Positions 44,876 to 54,249 are shown, numbered from the stretch's first letter. The stretch is 64,000 nucleotides of DNA from Halomarina oriensis (GCF_009791395.1 NZ_WSZK01000011.1:1-64000), one strand, 5' to 3'. Notes: generated by a model from the sequence alone, not told the origin. Numbers and translations: made by a program.

Positions 44876-45952
44876 ATGTCCGAACATATACGACTCGGCG
44901 TCATCGGCGCGGGCGGCATCTTCCGGCGACGACACTTCCCGGCGTTCGCCGGGATGGACAACGTCTCCGTCGAGATTATCGCCAACCGAAGCGTCGAGAG
45001 CGCACACGACATCGCACAGGAGTTCGACTTCGACGCCACGGCCTCCGACGACCCCGATGCGGTCGTCGCCCACGAGAACGTCGACGCGGTGATGGTCGGC
45101 ACGTGGCCGTACAAACACCACGAGTACGCGCTGGCCGCGCTCGATGCGGGCAAGCACGTCTTCGTACAGGCACGGATGGCCCGCACCTACCAGGAAGCGA
45201 AGGAGATGCACGACGCGGCCCGCGAGTCGGACCTCGTGACCCAGATCTGCCCGTCACCGATGGCGATGGAGGGCGACCGAACGATGCGGCGACTGCTGGA
45301 GGAGGGCTACGTCGGCGACGTCCACCTGATTCGTGGCCACGTCCTGAGCGGGAACGGTATCGACCCGGAGACGCCGTTACACTGGCGTGACGTCGAACAC
45401 TACCAAGGTGTCAACGCCTTGCAGGTCGGCATCCTCGCCGAGCGGCTCCATCGCTGGTTCGGCCACGCCGACACCGTCTCGGCGCGCGCGGAGACCCGGA
45501 TTCCGGAGCGCCCGCTCCCCGACGGTGAGGGCGGGGGTACCGACGACGCCGGTGGCGACACCGAGACGGCCTCCGTCGAGCGTCCCGACCTCGTTTCCAT
45601 CGACTGTGAGCTGGACAGCGGCGCGTTCATGACGCTCGATTTCTGCAGCGTCGCCGAGCACTCGCCGGCCAACCAGGTCGAGGTGTACGGGAGCGAGGGG
45701 ACGCTCGTCTACGAGTTCGCCGACGACACCATCCGCGGGGCGGCCGTCGAGGACGACGAGTTGCTGGAGATGCCCATCCCGGACGAGGAGCGTGTCGACT
45801 GGACCGTCGAACAAAACTTTGTCGACGCCATCCGTGAGGGTGGGTCGCCCCGGACGACGTTCCGTGAAGGAATGAAGTACATGGAGTTCACCGAGGCGGT
45901 GTTCCGCTCGGTCGAGCGTGGCGAGGCGGTGACCCTGCCGCTGGTCCGCTGA
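44876..45952 (+). CDS. Gfo/Idh/MocA-type oxidoreductase 3 with altered EKP motif
   Basis: This 358-aa protein with a Rossmann motif (LGVIGAGGIFRRRHFPAF) has the Gfo/Idh layout, but the lysine-containing EKP motif is replaced: GKHVFVQARMARTYQEAKEM. The catalytic lysine is thus arginine or lost, so the protein may not oxidise sugars in the normal way. The C-terminal domain carries HWRDVEHYQGVNALQVG and a low-complexity acidic insert (GEGGGTDDAGGDTETA). The start at 44876 (MSEHIRLGVIG) is preferred to 44861. It is followed by the sugar isomerase at 46058. A lyase, isomerase or altered dehydrogenase role is possible. Confidence 0.88.
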   Translation: MSEHIRLGVIGAGGIFRRRHFPAFAGMDNVSVEIIANRSVESAHDIAQEFDFDATASDDPDAVVAHENVDAVMVGTWPYKHHEYALAALDAGKHVFVQARMARTYQEAKEMHDAARESDLVTQICPSPMAMEGDRTMRRLLEEGYVGDVHLIRGHVLSGNGIDPETPLHWRDVEHYQGVNALQVGILAERLHRWFGHADTVSARAETRIPERPLPDGEGGGTDDAGGDTETASVERPDLVSIDCELDSGAFMTLDFCSVAEHSPANQVEVYGSEGTLVYEFADDTIRGAAVEDDELLEMPIPDEERVDWTVEQNFVDAIREGGSPRTTFREGMKYMEFTEAVFRSVERGEAVTLPLVR

Positions 45953-46057
45953 GGGCGACGGGGAACGGCCCGGTAGTCGCCTCATGCGGTCCGGCCAGTT
46001 CCTGACCCGTCGCCACGGTAGTTTCTTGTAACGGGGTACCGAGCGTTCGTTTGACCC

Positions 46058-46885
46058 ATGCGCATCTCGCTGTCGACGCTTGGCTGTCCCGACTGGGACC
46101 TCGACACCATTTGTACGACCGCCGCCGACAACGGGTTCGACGGCGTCGACTTCCGTGGCTACCGGGAGGAGATCGACGTCACCCAGCACCCACAGTTCAC
46201 CGACCGACTCGTCGAGACGATGGCACGACTCGCCGACGCGGGACTCACCGTGAGCGGCCTCAGCACGAGCATCAGAATCTGTTTCGCGGACAAACGCGAG
46301 GAGAATCTCGCCGAGGCACGGCGCTACATCCCGCTCGCCCACGAGTTAGGGGTCGACACGATTCGGGTGTTCGGCGTCGGCGACGCCGAGGAACACTCAC
46401 TGGAGGAACTTGCCCGCGTCGGTGGTGAGACGGTTCGTGACATCCTCGCGCTCGACGGCGCGGCGGACCTCCGATGGCTCGTGGAGACCCACGACAACTG
46501 GACCTCGTCGGCGGACTGCCGACTGCTGCTGGACGAACTCCCTGACGACAACACGGGTATCCTCTGGGATGTCGGGCACACGACGCGCCTCGGTGGCGAG
46601 TCGCCCGCCGAGACGCTCGACGCTATCGGCGACCGCATCGAGTACGTCCACGTCAAAGACGCCGTCTACGCCCCCGACGACGAGAACGCCAAGGACGACG
46701 GCTGGGTGTTCGTCCTTCCTGGCGAGGGCGAACTCCCCATCGACGACGCCCTCCGCGAACTCGACGACCGTGGCTACGACGGCTGGGTCGTCCACGAACA
46801 CGAGAAACGCTGGCAGCCATACGTCGCCGACCCCGAGGTGGCGTACCCCGCGTTTGCGGAGTGGTACCGGACGGTGCTGGAGTGA
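46058..46885 (+). CDS. sugar phosphate isomerase/epimerase (AP-endonuclease-2 fold)
   Basis: This 275-aa TIM-barrel protein of the Xyl-isom-like family has metal residues visible in WLVETHDNWT (E and D/H type), TGILWDVGHTTR (D, H), EYVHVKDAVY (H, K, D) and GWVVHEHEKRW (E, H). This fold includes hexulose/keto-acid isomerases and 3-ketosugar acting enzymes. It is located between a Gfo/Idh gene and a RidA gene on the same strand, as often seen in glycoside catabolism loci, and may act on a keto-intermediate. A TTTCTTGTA element 28-36 bp before the ATG is TATA-like. Substrate unknown. Confidence 0.9.
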   Translation: MRISLSTLGCPDWDLDTICTTAADNGFDGVDFRGYREEIDVTQHPQFTDRLVETMARLADAGLTVSGLSTSIRICFADKREENLAEARRYIPLAHELGVDTIRVFGVGDAEEHSLEELARVGGETVRDILALDGAADLRWLVETHDNWTSSADCRLLLDELPDDNTGILWDVGHTTRLGGESPAETLDAIGDRIEYVHVKDAVYAPDDENAKDDGWVFVLPGEGELPIDDALRELDDRGYDGWVVHEHEKRWQPYVADPEVAYPAFAEWYRTVLE

Positions 46886-46946
46886 AGCGTCGGCCTCCCC
46901 TCGCTCGGCGGAACGACTAACCCGGTCGCTCCCGACTCCGCTGACG

Positions 46947-47327
46947 ATGCGCGAGATAACGACCGACGACGCACCGGCCAGTATCGGCCCGTACTCACAG
47001 GGCGTCCGCGACGGCGACCGCGTGTTCGTCTCCGGGCAGGGCGGGGTCGACCCCGAGAGTGGCGACGTGGTGAGCGACGACATCCACGAGCAAACCGAGC
47101 GAACACTGCGGAACGTCGACGCCGTGCTCCGAGCGGCGGGCGGGTCGCTCGACGACGTGGTGAAGGCGACGGTGTTCGTCACGGACATGGCCGACTACGA
47201 GGCCGTCAACGAGGTGTACGGCGACCACATGTCGCCGCCGTATCCTGCCCGGAGCGCGGTCGAGGTACGTGACCTCCCGGTCGACATCGGCGTCGAGATA
47301 GAGGTCGTCGCGTCGATACCGGAGTAG
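46947..47327 (+). CDS. ridA: RidA-family enamine/imine deaminase
   Basis: This 126-aa protein starts MREITTDDAPASIGPYSQGV and includes VFVSGQGGVDPESG and DVVKATVFVTDMADYEAVNEVY. Its PARSAVEVRDLPVDIGVEIEV segment holds the substrate arginine typical of active RidA proteins (ARSAVEV). RidA hydrolyses reactive 2-aminoacrylate-type imines. It is 61 bp after the isomerase on the same strand and abuts the opposite-strand Gfo/Idh 4 with zero gap. In this setting it may hydrolyse an imine made during amino-sugar or amide breakdown, or give general protection. Confidence 0.93.
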   Translation: MREITTDDAPASIGPYSQGVRDGDRVFVSGQGGVDPESGDVVSDDIHEQTERTLRNVDAVLRAAGGSLDDVVKATVFVTDMADYEAVNEVYGDHMSPPYPARSAVEVRDLPVDIGVEIEVVASIPE

Positions 47328-48452
47328 TCAGTCCTCGGCCGGGGTCGGGGAGAGCTCCTCGGCGTCGACGAGCGCCTCCAGCGGGTTGTCCTCGGCGTCG
47401 AGCGGGAGGTCGATGCGGCCTCGCTGGCGCACCGATTCGTACACTGCGAAGATGAGTTCGGTCGCGACGAGCGCCCGACTCGCGGCGGTCTCGGGTTCCT
47501 CGCCGGCCGCGAACGAGTCGACGACGTGCGCGATACTGTCGACGACACGGTCGCCGTCGGCGTCGATATCGATTCCCGTCCACTCGGTCTCACCCTCCCG
47601 GCGATAGCGGTTCTCCTCGCCGCCCTCGTGGAGTTCGACGACACCGTTGGACCCGCACAACCGGAGCGACGCGTCGACGAGCCACGCGCCATCACCAACG
47701 GCAGCGAACCCACCGAGACGACCGTCGGCCGCGTTCTCGCCGTCCGCTGCCGTCCCTACACCCGCGTTCTCCTCCGGTTCGTACGCCCACTGGATGACCG
47801 CCTGGTTCACGTTGTGGGTTCCGTAGCGGACGTTCTCGGTCCGGTAGTCGACCTGCCCGAGGACCCAGTCGACCGGTCGGGCGTCGGTGAAGAACGTACA
47901 CATGTCGAACAGGTGGGTGCCGTGGTCGAGGACGTTCCGCGGTGCGACCTCGACGCGTTCGAGGTCGCCGATTCCCCCGTCGTCAAGGACGCGTTTGGCT
48001 TCTCGCCACGCCGGGTCGAACCGCCGCTGATGGTTGAACGTCAACTGAACGCCATAGTCGTCGGCCGTCTCGGCCATCCGTCGGGCGTCGCCCCACGTGT
48101 CGGCCATCGGCTTCTCGCAGTGGATCGCGTTCACGTGGCCGCTCTCGATACAGTCGACGACGATGTCGGCGTGGGTCGGGACGGGTGTACAGACGCTGAC
48201 GAAGTCGGGGTCGTGAGCGGCGAGCATCTCGCCGTAGTCCTCGTAGACGCTCTCAGGGGAGATGTCGAACTCCTCGGCGAACGCACGAGCGTTCTCGGGA
48301 ACGAGGTCCGCACATGCGACGAGGTCACACTGGTCGTGCTGACGATAGCCGGCGGCGTGTCGGTACGCCATCGCCGCGCTCTCGCCCCAGACGGGCGTCT
48401 CCGGGTTCGGGCCGGTGCCCACGAAGGCCACCGTGAATCGTGAGTCGGACAT
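47328..48452 (-). CDS. Gfo/Idh/MocA oxidoreductase 4
   Basis: This 374-aa oxidoreductase starts MSDSRFTVAFVGTGPNPETP. The Rossmann region is followed by the EKP motif with the lysine kept (GHVNAIHCEKPMADTWGDARRMAET) and the HQRRFDPAWREAKRVL helix. It has a long C-terminal region with low-complexity acidic/alanine parts (ADGENAADGRL). The start at 48452 is set by family alignment, because the longer frame reaching 48911 is not coding. Its stop meets the RidA stop without a gap (convergent). A sugar or sugar-alcohol substrate is likely; specificity is unknown. Confidence 0.9.
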   Translation of the reverse strand: MSDSRFTVAFVGTGPNPETPVWGESAAMAYRHAAGYRQHDQCDLVACADLVPENARAFAEEFDISPESVYEDYGEMLAAHDPDFVSVCTPVPTHADIVVDCIESGHVNAIHCEKPMADTWGDARRMAETADDYGVQLTFNHQRRFDPAWREAKRVLDDGGIGDLERVEVAPRNVLDHGTHLFDMCTFFTDARPVDWVLGQVDYRTENVRYGTHNVNQAVIQWAYEPEENAGVGTAADGENAADGRLGGFAAVGDGAWLVDASLRLCGSNGVVELHEGGEENRYRREGETEWTGIDIDADGDRVVDSIAHVVDSFAAGEEPETAASRALVATELIFAVYESVRQRGRIDLPLDAEDNPLEALVDAEELSPTPAED

Positions 48453-48571
48453 TGCCTGCCGTGAACCGTGTGCCCGACTCGCATAACTGTGGGGGTACCG
48501 CCGGGTCGACGACCCGCTCGCGGCCCCGTCCGCCAGCAGCGTTATGTGCTCCGTCGTCCTCCCCCGGACCG

Positions 48572-49360
48572 ATGCGAGCGTTCGTACTGACCGACATCGA
48601 GGGTGTCGCGGGTGTCGACTCGTTCGACCGGACGCGAACGACCGACGAGGCCCTAAAAGGCCCGGCGATGGACCAACTCGCCCGTGAGGTGCAGGCGTGT
48701 GTCGAGGGTATTCGGTCGGTCCACCCGAACGCCCGCTGCACGGTGTGGGACGGCCACGGGTCCGGCGGCCTCCGTGAGGAGGACGTCGCGGCCGTCGAAG
48801 GGGCGAGGTACGTCTCCGCGGGGCAGCCGTACTGGGACCTCGACGGCTACGACGCCGTCTACTTCGTCGGCCAGCACGCGATGGCCGGGACGGCGTTCGC
48901 GCCGCTCGCACACACCTACAGTTCCCGGCACGTCGCGTACTACCGGCTGAACCGGTTCTTCGTCGGTGAGTTCGGCGCGCGGGCGCTCGTCGCCGGACAG
49001 CAGGGCGTCCCCACCGTATGCCTCGCGGGCGACGACAAGGCCGCCCGCGAGGCCGAGAACGTCGTCCCCGACATCGAAACTGCCGTCGTCAAGGAAGGGA
49101 CGGGCCTGGAGAGTGCCGACCACCTCGCGTCCGACGCCGCGTGCGAGCGGGTCCGCGAGGTCGCCGCCCGAGCGACGCGACGGGTCGACGACGTCGCGCC
49201 GTTCGACCGCATCGAGCCGCCGTACTCGCTCGAAATTCGATACGTCGACCCACACGACGACGAGGACCTCCCGGACCGGATCGACCGCAGCCTCGTGACC
49301 AGAATCGACGCGCGAACCGTCCGGATCGAGAGCGGCGACCTCGCCGATATGCCGTTCTGA
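48572..49360 (+). CDS. M55 family D-aminopeptidase (DppA-like)
   Basis: This 262-aa zinc peptidase of the DppA family has the ligand set D8 and E10 (FVLTDIEGVAG), H62 (WDGHGSGG), H102 (FVGQHAMAG) and E133 (VGEFGARAL). These correspond in order and spacing to the binuclear zinc site of Bacillus DppA. The C-terminal part has the usual IRVDP-like strands (SLEIRYVDPHDD). It has no signal, so it is cytosolic. DppA-type enzymes release N-terminal D-amino acids. Next to a nitrilase-family enzyme, it suggests that amide- or amino-acid-bearing compounds are handled by this island. Confidence 0.9.
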   Translation: MRAFVLTDIEGVAGVDSFDRTRTTDEALKGPAMDQLAREVQACVEGIRSVHPNARCTVWDGHGSGGLREEDVAAVEGARYVSAGQPYWDLDGYDAVYFVGQHAMAGTAFAPLAHTYSSRHVAYYRLNRFFVGEFGARALVAGQQGVPTVCLAGDDKAAREAENVVPDIETAVVKEGTGLESADHLASDAACERVREVAARATRRVDDVAPFDRIEPPYSLEIRYVDPHDDEDLPDRIDRSLVTRIDARTVRIESGDLADMPF

Positions 49361-49407
49361 CCGATCACCTGCTATGAGACGGCCGAAAACGGACGCGTTG
49401 ACGACGC

Positions 49408-50430
49408 TCAGTCCCCGTCGCCGTCCGGAGCAACGCGCCTCGACCGTCCGGTGAGGTCGAGGCTCGTCCCGCCGGCGTCGACGGCCGCGCGTCCGGTCCG
49501 GTCGAGCCAGTCGCGGTAGCGTTCCAGTCCGTACTCGTCGACGACGTCGGCGACGGTGGCGTCCCGCTCCCGGGACTCCAGCGCGAAGGTCTCGTCGTCG
49601 CTGAAGTCGTGGTAGACGACCGCCCGGCCGTCGGCCTGGAGCGCCTCGACCGCCTGTCGATTGGCCGGGGTCCGACCGAACACCCCCCAGTCGGCGTTCA
49701 GTTCGGCGAACGCGTACCGGGCCTCCCCGCCAGCGTCGAGGGACTCCAGCGGTTCCTGCCCGGCCCACTCGCCCGCGTTGCGGGCGACGGTCTCGCCGGT
49801 CGGTCGCACCACCTCGGCGGTCGACTGGTGGGCCTTCACGACGTGGAGGCCGTGTTCGCGCGCCCAGTGGGCCATCAGCGCGCGGCCCTGCAGGTGCGTC
49901 GAAAAGAAGAGGAGGTCGACGCCCTGCCGGGCGAGTTCGACGCCGAGTTCGGGGTACTTCAGGTCGAAACAGACGAGGCCGGCGACGCGGCCGAACGGCG
50001 TCTCCCACGTCGGGAGCGACGTGCCGGGGCTGGTCCCGCCCTCTATCTCGCCGACCGTCGGCCGGAGTTTCCGGTAGGTGCCGACCACGCTTCCGTCGGG
50101 ACCGAGCAACGCGAGCGCGTTGTACCGTCGCTCGCCGTCGCACTCGGGCATCGGCAGCCAGACGTACGTGTCGTGGGCGGCCGCCAGTTCGCCCACGCGG
50201 TCAGTCGCGGGACCAGGAATCGGCTGGGCGCACTCCTCTTTCTGGTCGGCTGTACACCACCGCCGAAGCATCGCTTCGGGGAAGACGACGAAGTCCGGGT
50301 TCCACCGGGCGGCACGGTCGACGGCCTCGCAGACGTTGTCGAGGTTGTACTCGAACCGGTCGGCCTCGGGCGGTAGTTCCTCGGTCTTCGGGACTTCGAG
50401 CGAGACGGGGACGACACGAGTCTGTCGCAT
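49408..50430 (-). CDS. carbon-nitrogen hydrolase (nitrilase superfamily)
   Basis: This 340-aa protein has the nitrilase Glu-Lys-Cys triad: E52 (VVFPEAMLRRW), K121 (TYRKLRPTVGE) and C154 (AGLVCFDLKYPELG). A second glutamate near 128 fits the family. The C-terminal 100 residues extend beyond the minimal fold. The start at 50430 (MRQTRVVPVS) is preferred; upstream in-frame sequence to 50610 is not coding. It hydrolyses a nitrile, amide or carbamoyl group. The gene converges with the M55 peptidase (47-bp gap). The substrate is not predictable. Confidence 0.92.
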   Translation of the reverse strand: MRQTRVVPVSLEVPKTEELPPEADRFEYNLDNVCEAVDRAARWNPDFVVFPEAMLRRWCTADQKEECAQPIPGPATDRVGELAAAHDTYVWLPMPECDGERRYNALALLGPDGSVVGTYRKLRPTVGEIEGGTSPGTSLPTWETPFGRVAGLVCFDLKYPELGVELARQGVDLLFFSTHLQGRALMAHWAREHGLHVVKAHQSTAEVVRPTGETVARNAGEWAGQEPLESLDAGGEARYAFAELNADWGVFGRTPANRQAVEALQADGRAVVYHDFSDDETFALESRERDATVADVVDEYGLERYRDWLDRTGRAAVDAGGTSLDLTGRSRRVAPDGDGD

Positions 50431-50627
50431 AGGTGGGGCTCGGATGCCGAACGGAAAGAACGTTTCTCCAATCGCACGCCATCGGGCGGAGAGACACGAT
50501 TCGAACGGCAGCCGTTCGACCGACCGACCCGTCGCCGGGTAGTGAGCTCGTTCAGATGGAGAACCGAACCGAGCCGAGTTTTCAATCCGACACCGAGGTG
50601 GTTGAAACAATTGACATCACTACCAAT

Positions 50628-50634
50628 CTTTTAG
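50628..50634 (+). promoter_or_regulatory. TATA-like element of beta-helix gene 2
   Basis: CTTTTAG lies 31-37 bp before the ATG at 50665. The upstream 40 bp (GTTGAAACAATTGACATCAC) is AT-rich, unlike the flanks. Confidence 0.4.
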
Positions 50635-50664
50635 TCGGTTCGATTCGTCGGTGGTGCTCGGTCT

Positions 50665-52362
50665 ATGCTACCAGACGACAAACCCGACCGAGAAGCGGAG
50701 GCGACCGATCTCGAAACGACCAAACGAGCGTTCATGAAGCTCCTCGGCGCGGCCAGTGCTGGTGCCGGCCTGAGTGGTGCGAGCGCGGCCACCGGTGATG
50801 GCGTGATCGCAGCGCTCGACGCCGCTGACTCCGGCACGGTACGGAACGTCTACGCTCAACCGACGCGAGACCAACTCCCCGACCTGTCGGCCGAGCAGAC
50901 GCCTGCCGTAGGAATCACGGATCAGGGAGTGTACGGTTACGACTCGTCGGCTGACCGGTGGGAGCAGTTCACCGACGAGCCGATCCAGAACCTGCGGGAC
51001 ACCGACGCAGCACTCGGCCGCGTCGATCGCCCGCTCCAGACGACGGGACCGCGAACCATCCACGTCGCTCCGGACGGAAGCGACGACGCCGCCGGGACGG
51101 AGGCCGACCCGCTCGCGACCGTTCAGGAGGCGTTCAACCGGACGCCGGTGTTCATCCACCACGACTGGACCATCGACCTCGCCGACGGCGAGTACCTGAC
51201 CGGGAAGGACGACTTCGCCACGCGAACGGGGCTGCACCTGGTGTGGTCGAAGGACAACTTCACGCTGCTCGGAAACCCGGACAACCCCGAGAACGTCACG
51301 ATCAACGCGCTGAACGCGAAGTTCGCGGGCGGGAAGCACAACAACTGCAAGTTCAGGGGGTTCTCAGTCAGGTATCTCACACAGTTCGCCGGCCGGGCGT
51401 GGGTGCGGGACTGTCGGTTTCTGGGGAAGTCGTACCGAGAGAGCGGTGTCTCGGCGTTGAGCGGGAAGAACGGTTCAGTCGATATCGGGCGCTCCCAGAT
51501 CGGGAACCGCGAGGACCCGCCGGAGTACGCCATCACGCACAGCCTGTACGACAACTACCTCCTGAAGGCCTGCGAGGTGTACGCGAAGAACTACGTCGTG
51601 AACAACTCCTACAGCAAGCAGGCCCGCGTCCAAATCGCGGGGAACACGACGTGGGAGTCGAGCTACGGGCTCGGTGACCCTGGCTCGGCGACGCTGATGG
51701 TCTACGACGAGACCATCTACGTCGGCGGGTTCACCACGGTCGCGGACGACTTCAACGACGACCTGTTGACCGGTCGCATCACGATGAACGGCGGTGGGCA
51801 CGGCGGCTACCGACCGGAGTGGTCGTCGTCGGAGTCGGCACACGCACGTGGCGGGGAACTCGTGTTGCCAGCCGGGGACGACGCGAGTGCGGCCGTCCCG
51901 TCGCCGGTCGGCATCGGAACGTGGGCGTTCGATGTCGCAGTCGGCTCCGAGACTGGTCGTGGCCCTCCCGACCACGCGAATCCGGACGGGCAGAAAGGGA
52001 AGGGCAAGAAGGGTAATCCCACGACCGGGAGCGCCCAGGTCTACTTCCAGTACACCGCGGAGGGGGCCGACTACTATCGGCTCCGTGTCGATCACGACGG
52101 GACGCTCGCGCTCCAGAAGAGCGAGGCAGGCGCGCCGCCCACGACCGTCGCGTCCGGGGCCATACCCGACGGTCGAATGGCGGGTCGGGTCGTCATTGGG
52201 CGTACGGCGGAGGGGAAGACGACGGTGAGCGTCGACGGCGAGGAGGTGCTGTCGGGGACGGACACGTTCCAGCCGATGGCCAGCGACGAGCAGGCCGTGA
52301 AGTTCGAAAACGGGTTCGACGCGACGGTTCGGGTGGACAACCTGCGAGTCGAACAGGGGTGA
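50665..52362 (+). CDS. Tat-type exported beta-helix protein 2 with C-terminal glycan-like domain
   Basis: This 565-aa protein has a Tat-like signal with Lys-Arg instead of Arg-Arg (TTKRAFMKLLGAASAGAG). The exported part begins with TIHVAPDGSDDAAGTEADPL, a DUF1565/pectate-lyase-like beta-helix entry, then coils such as NCKFRGFSVRYLTQFAGRAW. From about 380 a low-complexity hinge (PDGQKGKGKKGN) leads to a concanavalin-like C-terminal domain (YFQYTAEGADYYRLRVDHDG ... VKFENGFDATVRVDNLRVEQG). The second domain is similar to those of DUF1080 proteins. It is probably an exported glycan lyase or binding protein. Confidence 0.85.
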   Translation: MLPDDKPDREAEATDLETTKRAFMKLLGAASAGAGLSGASAATGDGVIAALDAADSGTVRNVYAQPTRDQLPDLSAEQTPAVGITDQGVYGYDSSADRWEQFTDEPIQNLRDTDAALGRVDRPLQTTGPRTIHVAPDGSDDAAGTEADPLATVQEAFNRTPVFIHHDWTIDLADGEYLTGKDDFATRTGLHLVWSKDNFTLLGNPDNPENVTINALNAKFAGGKHNNCKFRGFSVRYLTQFAGRAWVRDCRFLGKSYRESGVSALSGKNGSVDIGRSQIGNREDPPEYAITHSLYDNYLLKACEVYAKNYVVNNSYSKQARVQIAGNTTWESSYGLGDPGSATLMVYDETIYVGGFTTVADDFNDDLLTGRITMNGGGHGGYRPEWSSSESAHARGGELVLPAGDDASAAVPSPVGIGTWAFDVAVGSETGRGPPDHANPDGQKGKGKKGNPTTGSAQVYFQYTAEGADYYRLRVDHDGTLALQKSEAGAPPTTVASGAIPDGRMAGRVVIGRTAEGKTTVSVDGEEVLSGTDTFQPMASDEQAVKFENGFDATVRVDNLRVEQG

Positions 52363-52520
52363 TCGACGCAGAGAGCTCGGGAGGTGCCCTCTCTCCGGTG
52401 GGGTAGCTGCGGGTGCGTCCGCTCGGTCCGATGTCGAGAGGCAGCGGTGACCGTGCTACACTCTCGTGCTGTCGTGGCTCCCGAACGTTTAACCCGCTCT
52501 GCGACGCCGTTCAGCCAACC

Positions 52521-54221
52521 GTGATAGACTGCCACTTCCACCTGTGGACGACCGACGAGTCCACCCCCGAGAAGCGCGCCGAACGAGCCGAACAGTTGCG
52601 TGAAGAGATGGAGCGTCAAGGCGTCGACCGCCTCTGTCTCATCGGCGAGGTCGGCGACACTATCGAGGAGTGTCGCGAGGCGAACCGCACCGTCGCGAAG
52701 TACGTCGCGGAGTACCCGGAGTCGTTCTACGGCTGGGCGCGCGTCGACCCGCGGCTGGGTGACGACGCCGTCGCGGAGTTCCGCCGCGCCGTCGAGGAGG
52801 ACGGACTCGTCGGTCTGAAACACCACTTCATACCCACGCCGATCAACATCTCCGACCCCGAGTTCTTCCCGCTGGCCGAGGCCGCCGTCGACATGGACGT
52901 GCCGGTCATCGCGCACGTCATGCAACGGCTCCCGGCGGACCAGGAACGATGGGACGATAGCGAGGCCCACACGGAGGACGTCCTCGAACTCGCACAGCGA
53001 TACCCCGAGTTGAAACTCGTCTCGGCGCACATCGTCGCGGGCGGGGACGCCGAGTACCGCATCAAGACCGTCGCCGACCAAGAGAACGTCATCCTCGACA
53101 TCTCGGGGAGCAACTGCGAACGCGGCTACGTCGAGAGAGCCGCCGAGCGTCTGGGCACCGACCGACTGGTGTTCGGGACGGACACCTGGTTCGCCCCCGG
53201 CGTCGGGAAGCTGTCGGGGCTAAACCTCTCGTCCGAGGCGCGCGCCGACATCGCCTACGGGATACACGACCTGTTCCGCGACGACCAACCCGGCCGCTTC
53301 ACCGACGGAGAGCTGGCCGAACGGAAAGCGGCCGCGGCCGAGCGGTTCGCCGCGAGCGACGAGTCGCGTCGCGAGGGGGCCGTCGACGTCAACGCCTTCG
53401 TGGGCCACTGGCCGTTTCGCGACCTCGATGCGAGCGCCGACGCGCTTCTCTCGTTGATGGACGAGGCGGGCGTCGATGCGGCGCTGGTCTCCTCGCTGGA
53501 GAGCGTCTTCTACCGCAACGTCCACGCGGGGAACCGTGACCTCCGCGACCGGGTCGCGGGTCACGAGGAGCGACTGTTCCCGCTCGCGACGATCAACCCG
53601 ACGTATCCTGAGTGGGAAACCGACCTGCGAGAGTGCGTCGAGGAGTGGGGGTGGTCGGGCGTCAAGCTCCTGCCGGCGTACCACGACTACGACCTCGATG
53701 CCCCCGAGACGACGGCGCTGTTCGACGTCTGTGCCGACCTCGACGTGCCCGTGGTCGTCTGTGCGACGCTCGAAGACCAGCGCCAGCGCCACCCCCGTGT
53801 GACGCTCCGGGGGTTCGAAGACGGCGGCACACGAGCGTTCACCGACGGCCATGTCGACGCCCTCGTCGACCTCCTCACCGAGTGCCCGGAGACGGACGTG
53901 GTGCTGGCCGATCTGTGGACACACGCACCGCGCATCGTCGAGGAGTGCTGTCGGGTCCGCCGAAACGGGGTCCGGCTCGACAACCGGGTGCGCTCGGGGG
54001 AGACGCTGTTCGTCCTCGACGACCTGTTCGTCTACTTCTCACACCAGGGCGAGCGGCTCGTCGAGGAGGTCGGCGTCGACCGGCTGGTCAGAGGGCCACA
54101 GCTCCCGTTCAAGATCGCCGAAGCGTACGACGGCTACGTCGACCTGCTGCCGGCGAGCGACGACGACCGGGCGCGGGTAGGAGGCGACACCCTCCGCTCG
54201 GTGTTCGGTCTCGACGGGTGA
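52521..54221 (+). CDS. tandem amidohydrolase_2 protein
   Basis: This protein of about 566 aa with GTG start (VIDCHFHLW, metal H-x-H at residues 5 and 7) contains two amidohydrolase_2 domains in series. The first (about 1-280) has KHHFIPTPINI, PVIAHVMQRL, LVSAHIVAGG and VFGTDTWF, all typical metal-site elements. The second (about 288-566) begins VDVNAFVGHWPFRDLD, where only one histidine of the HxH motif is present, and has LPAYHDYD and DLWTHAP. It may be a degenerate or differently specialised domain. The fold fits 2-pyrone-4,6-dicarboxylate-lactonase- or uronolactone-type enzymes, so sugar lactone hydrolysis is a reasonable guess. Confidence 0.88.
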   Translation: MIDCHFHLWTTDESTPEKRAERAEQLREEMERQGVDRLCLIGEVGDTIEECREANRTVAKYVAEYPESFYGWARVDPRLGDDAVAEFRRAVEEDGLVGLKHHFIPTPINISDPEFFPLAEAAVDMDVPVIAHVMQRLPADQERWDDSEAHTEDVLELAQRYPELKLVSAHIVAGGDAEYRIKTVADQENVILDISGSNCERGYVERAAERLGTDRLVFGTDTWFAPGVGKLSGLNLSSEARADIAYGIHDLFRDDQPGRFTDGELAERKAAAAERFAASDESRREGAVDVNAFVGHWPFRDLDASADALLSLMDEAGVDAALVSSLESVFYRNVHAGNRDLRDRVAGHEERLFPLATINPTYPEWETDLRECVEEWGWSGVKLLPAYHDYDLDAPETTALFDVCADLDVPVVVCATLEDQRQRHPRVTLRGFEDGGTRAFTDGHVDALVDLLTECPETDVVLADLWTHAPRIVEECCRVRRNGVRLDNRVRSGETLFVLDDLFVYFSHQGERLVEEVGVDRLVRGPQLPFKIAEAYDGYVDLLPASDDDRARVGGDTLRSVFGLDG

Positions 54222-54249
54222 CGGTGGGGCCGCCGCCGTCGTCGTCCAC

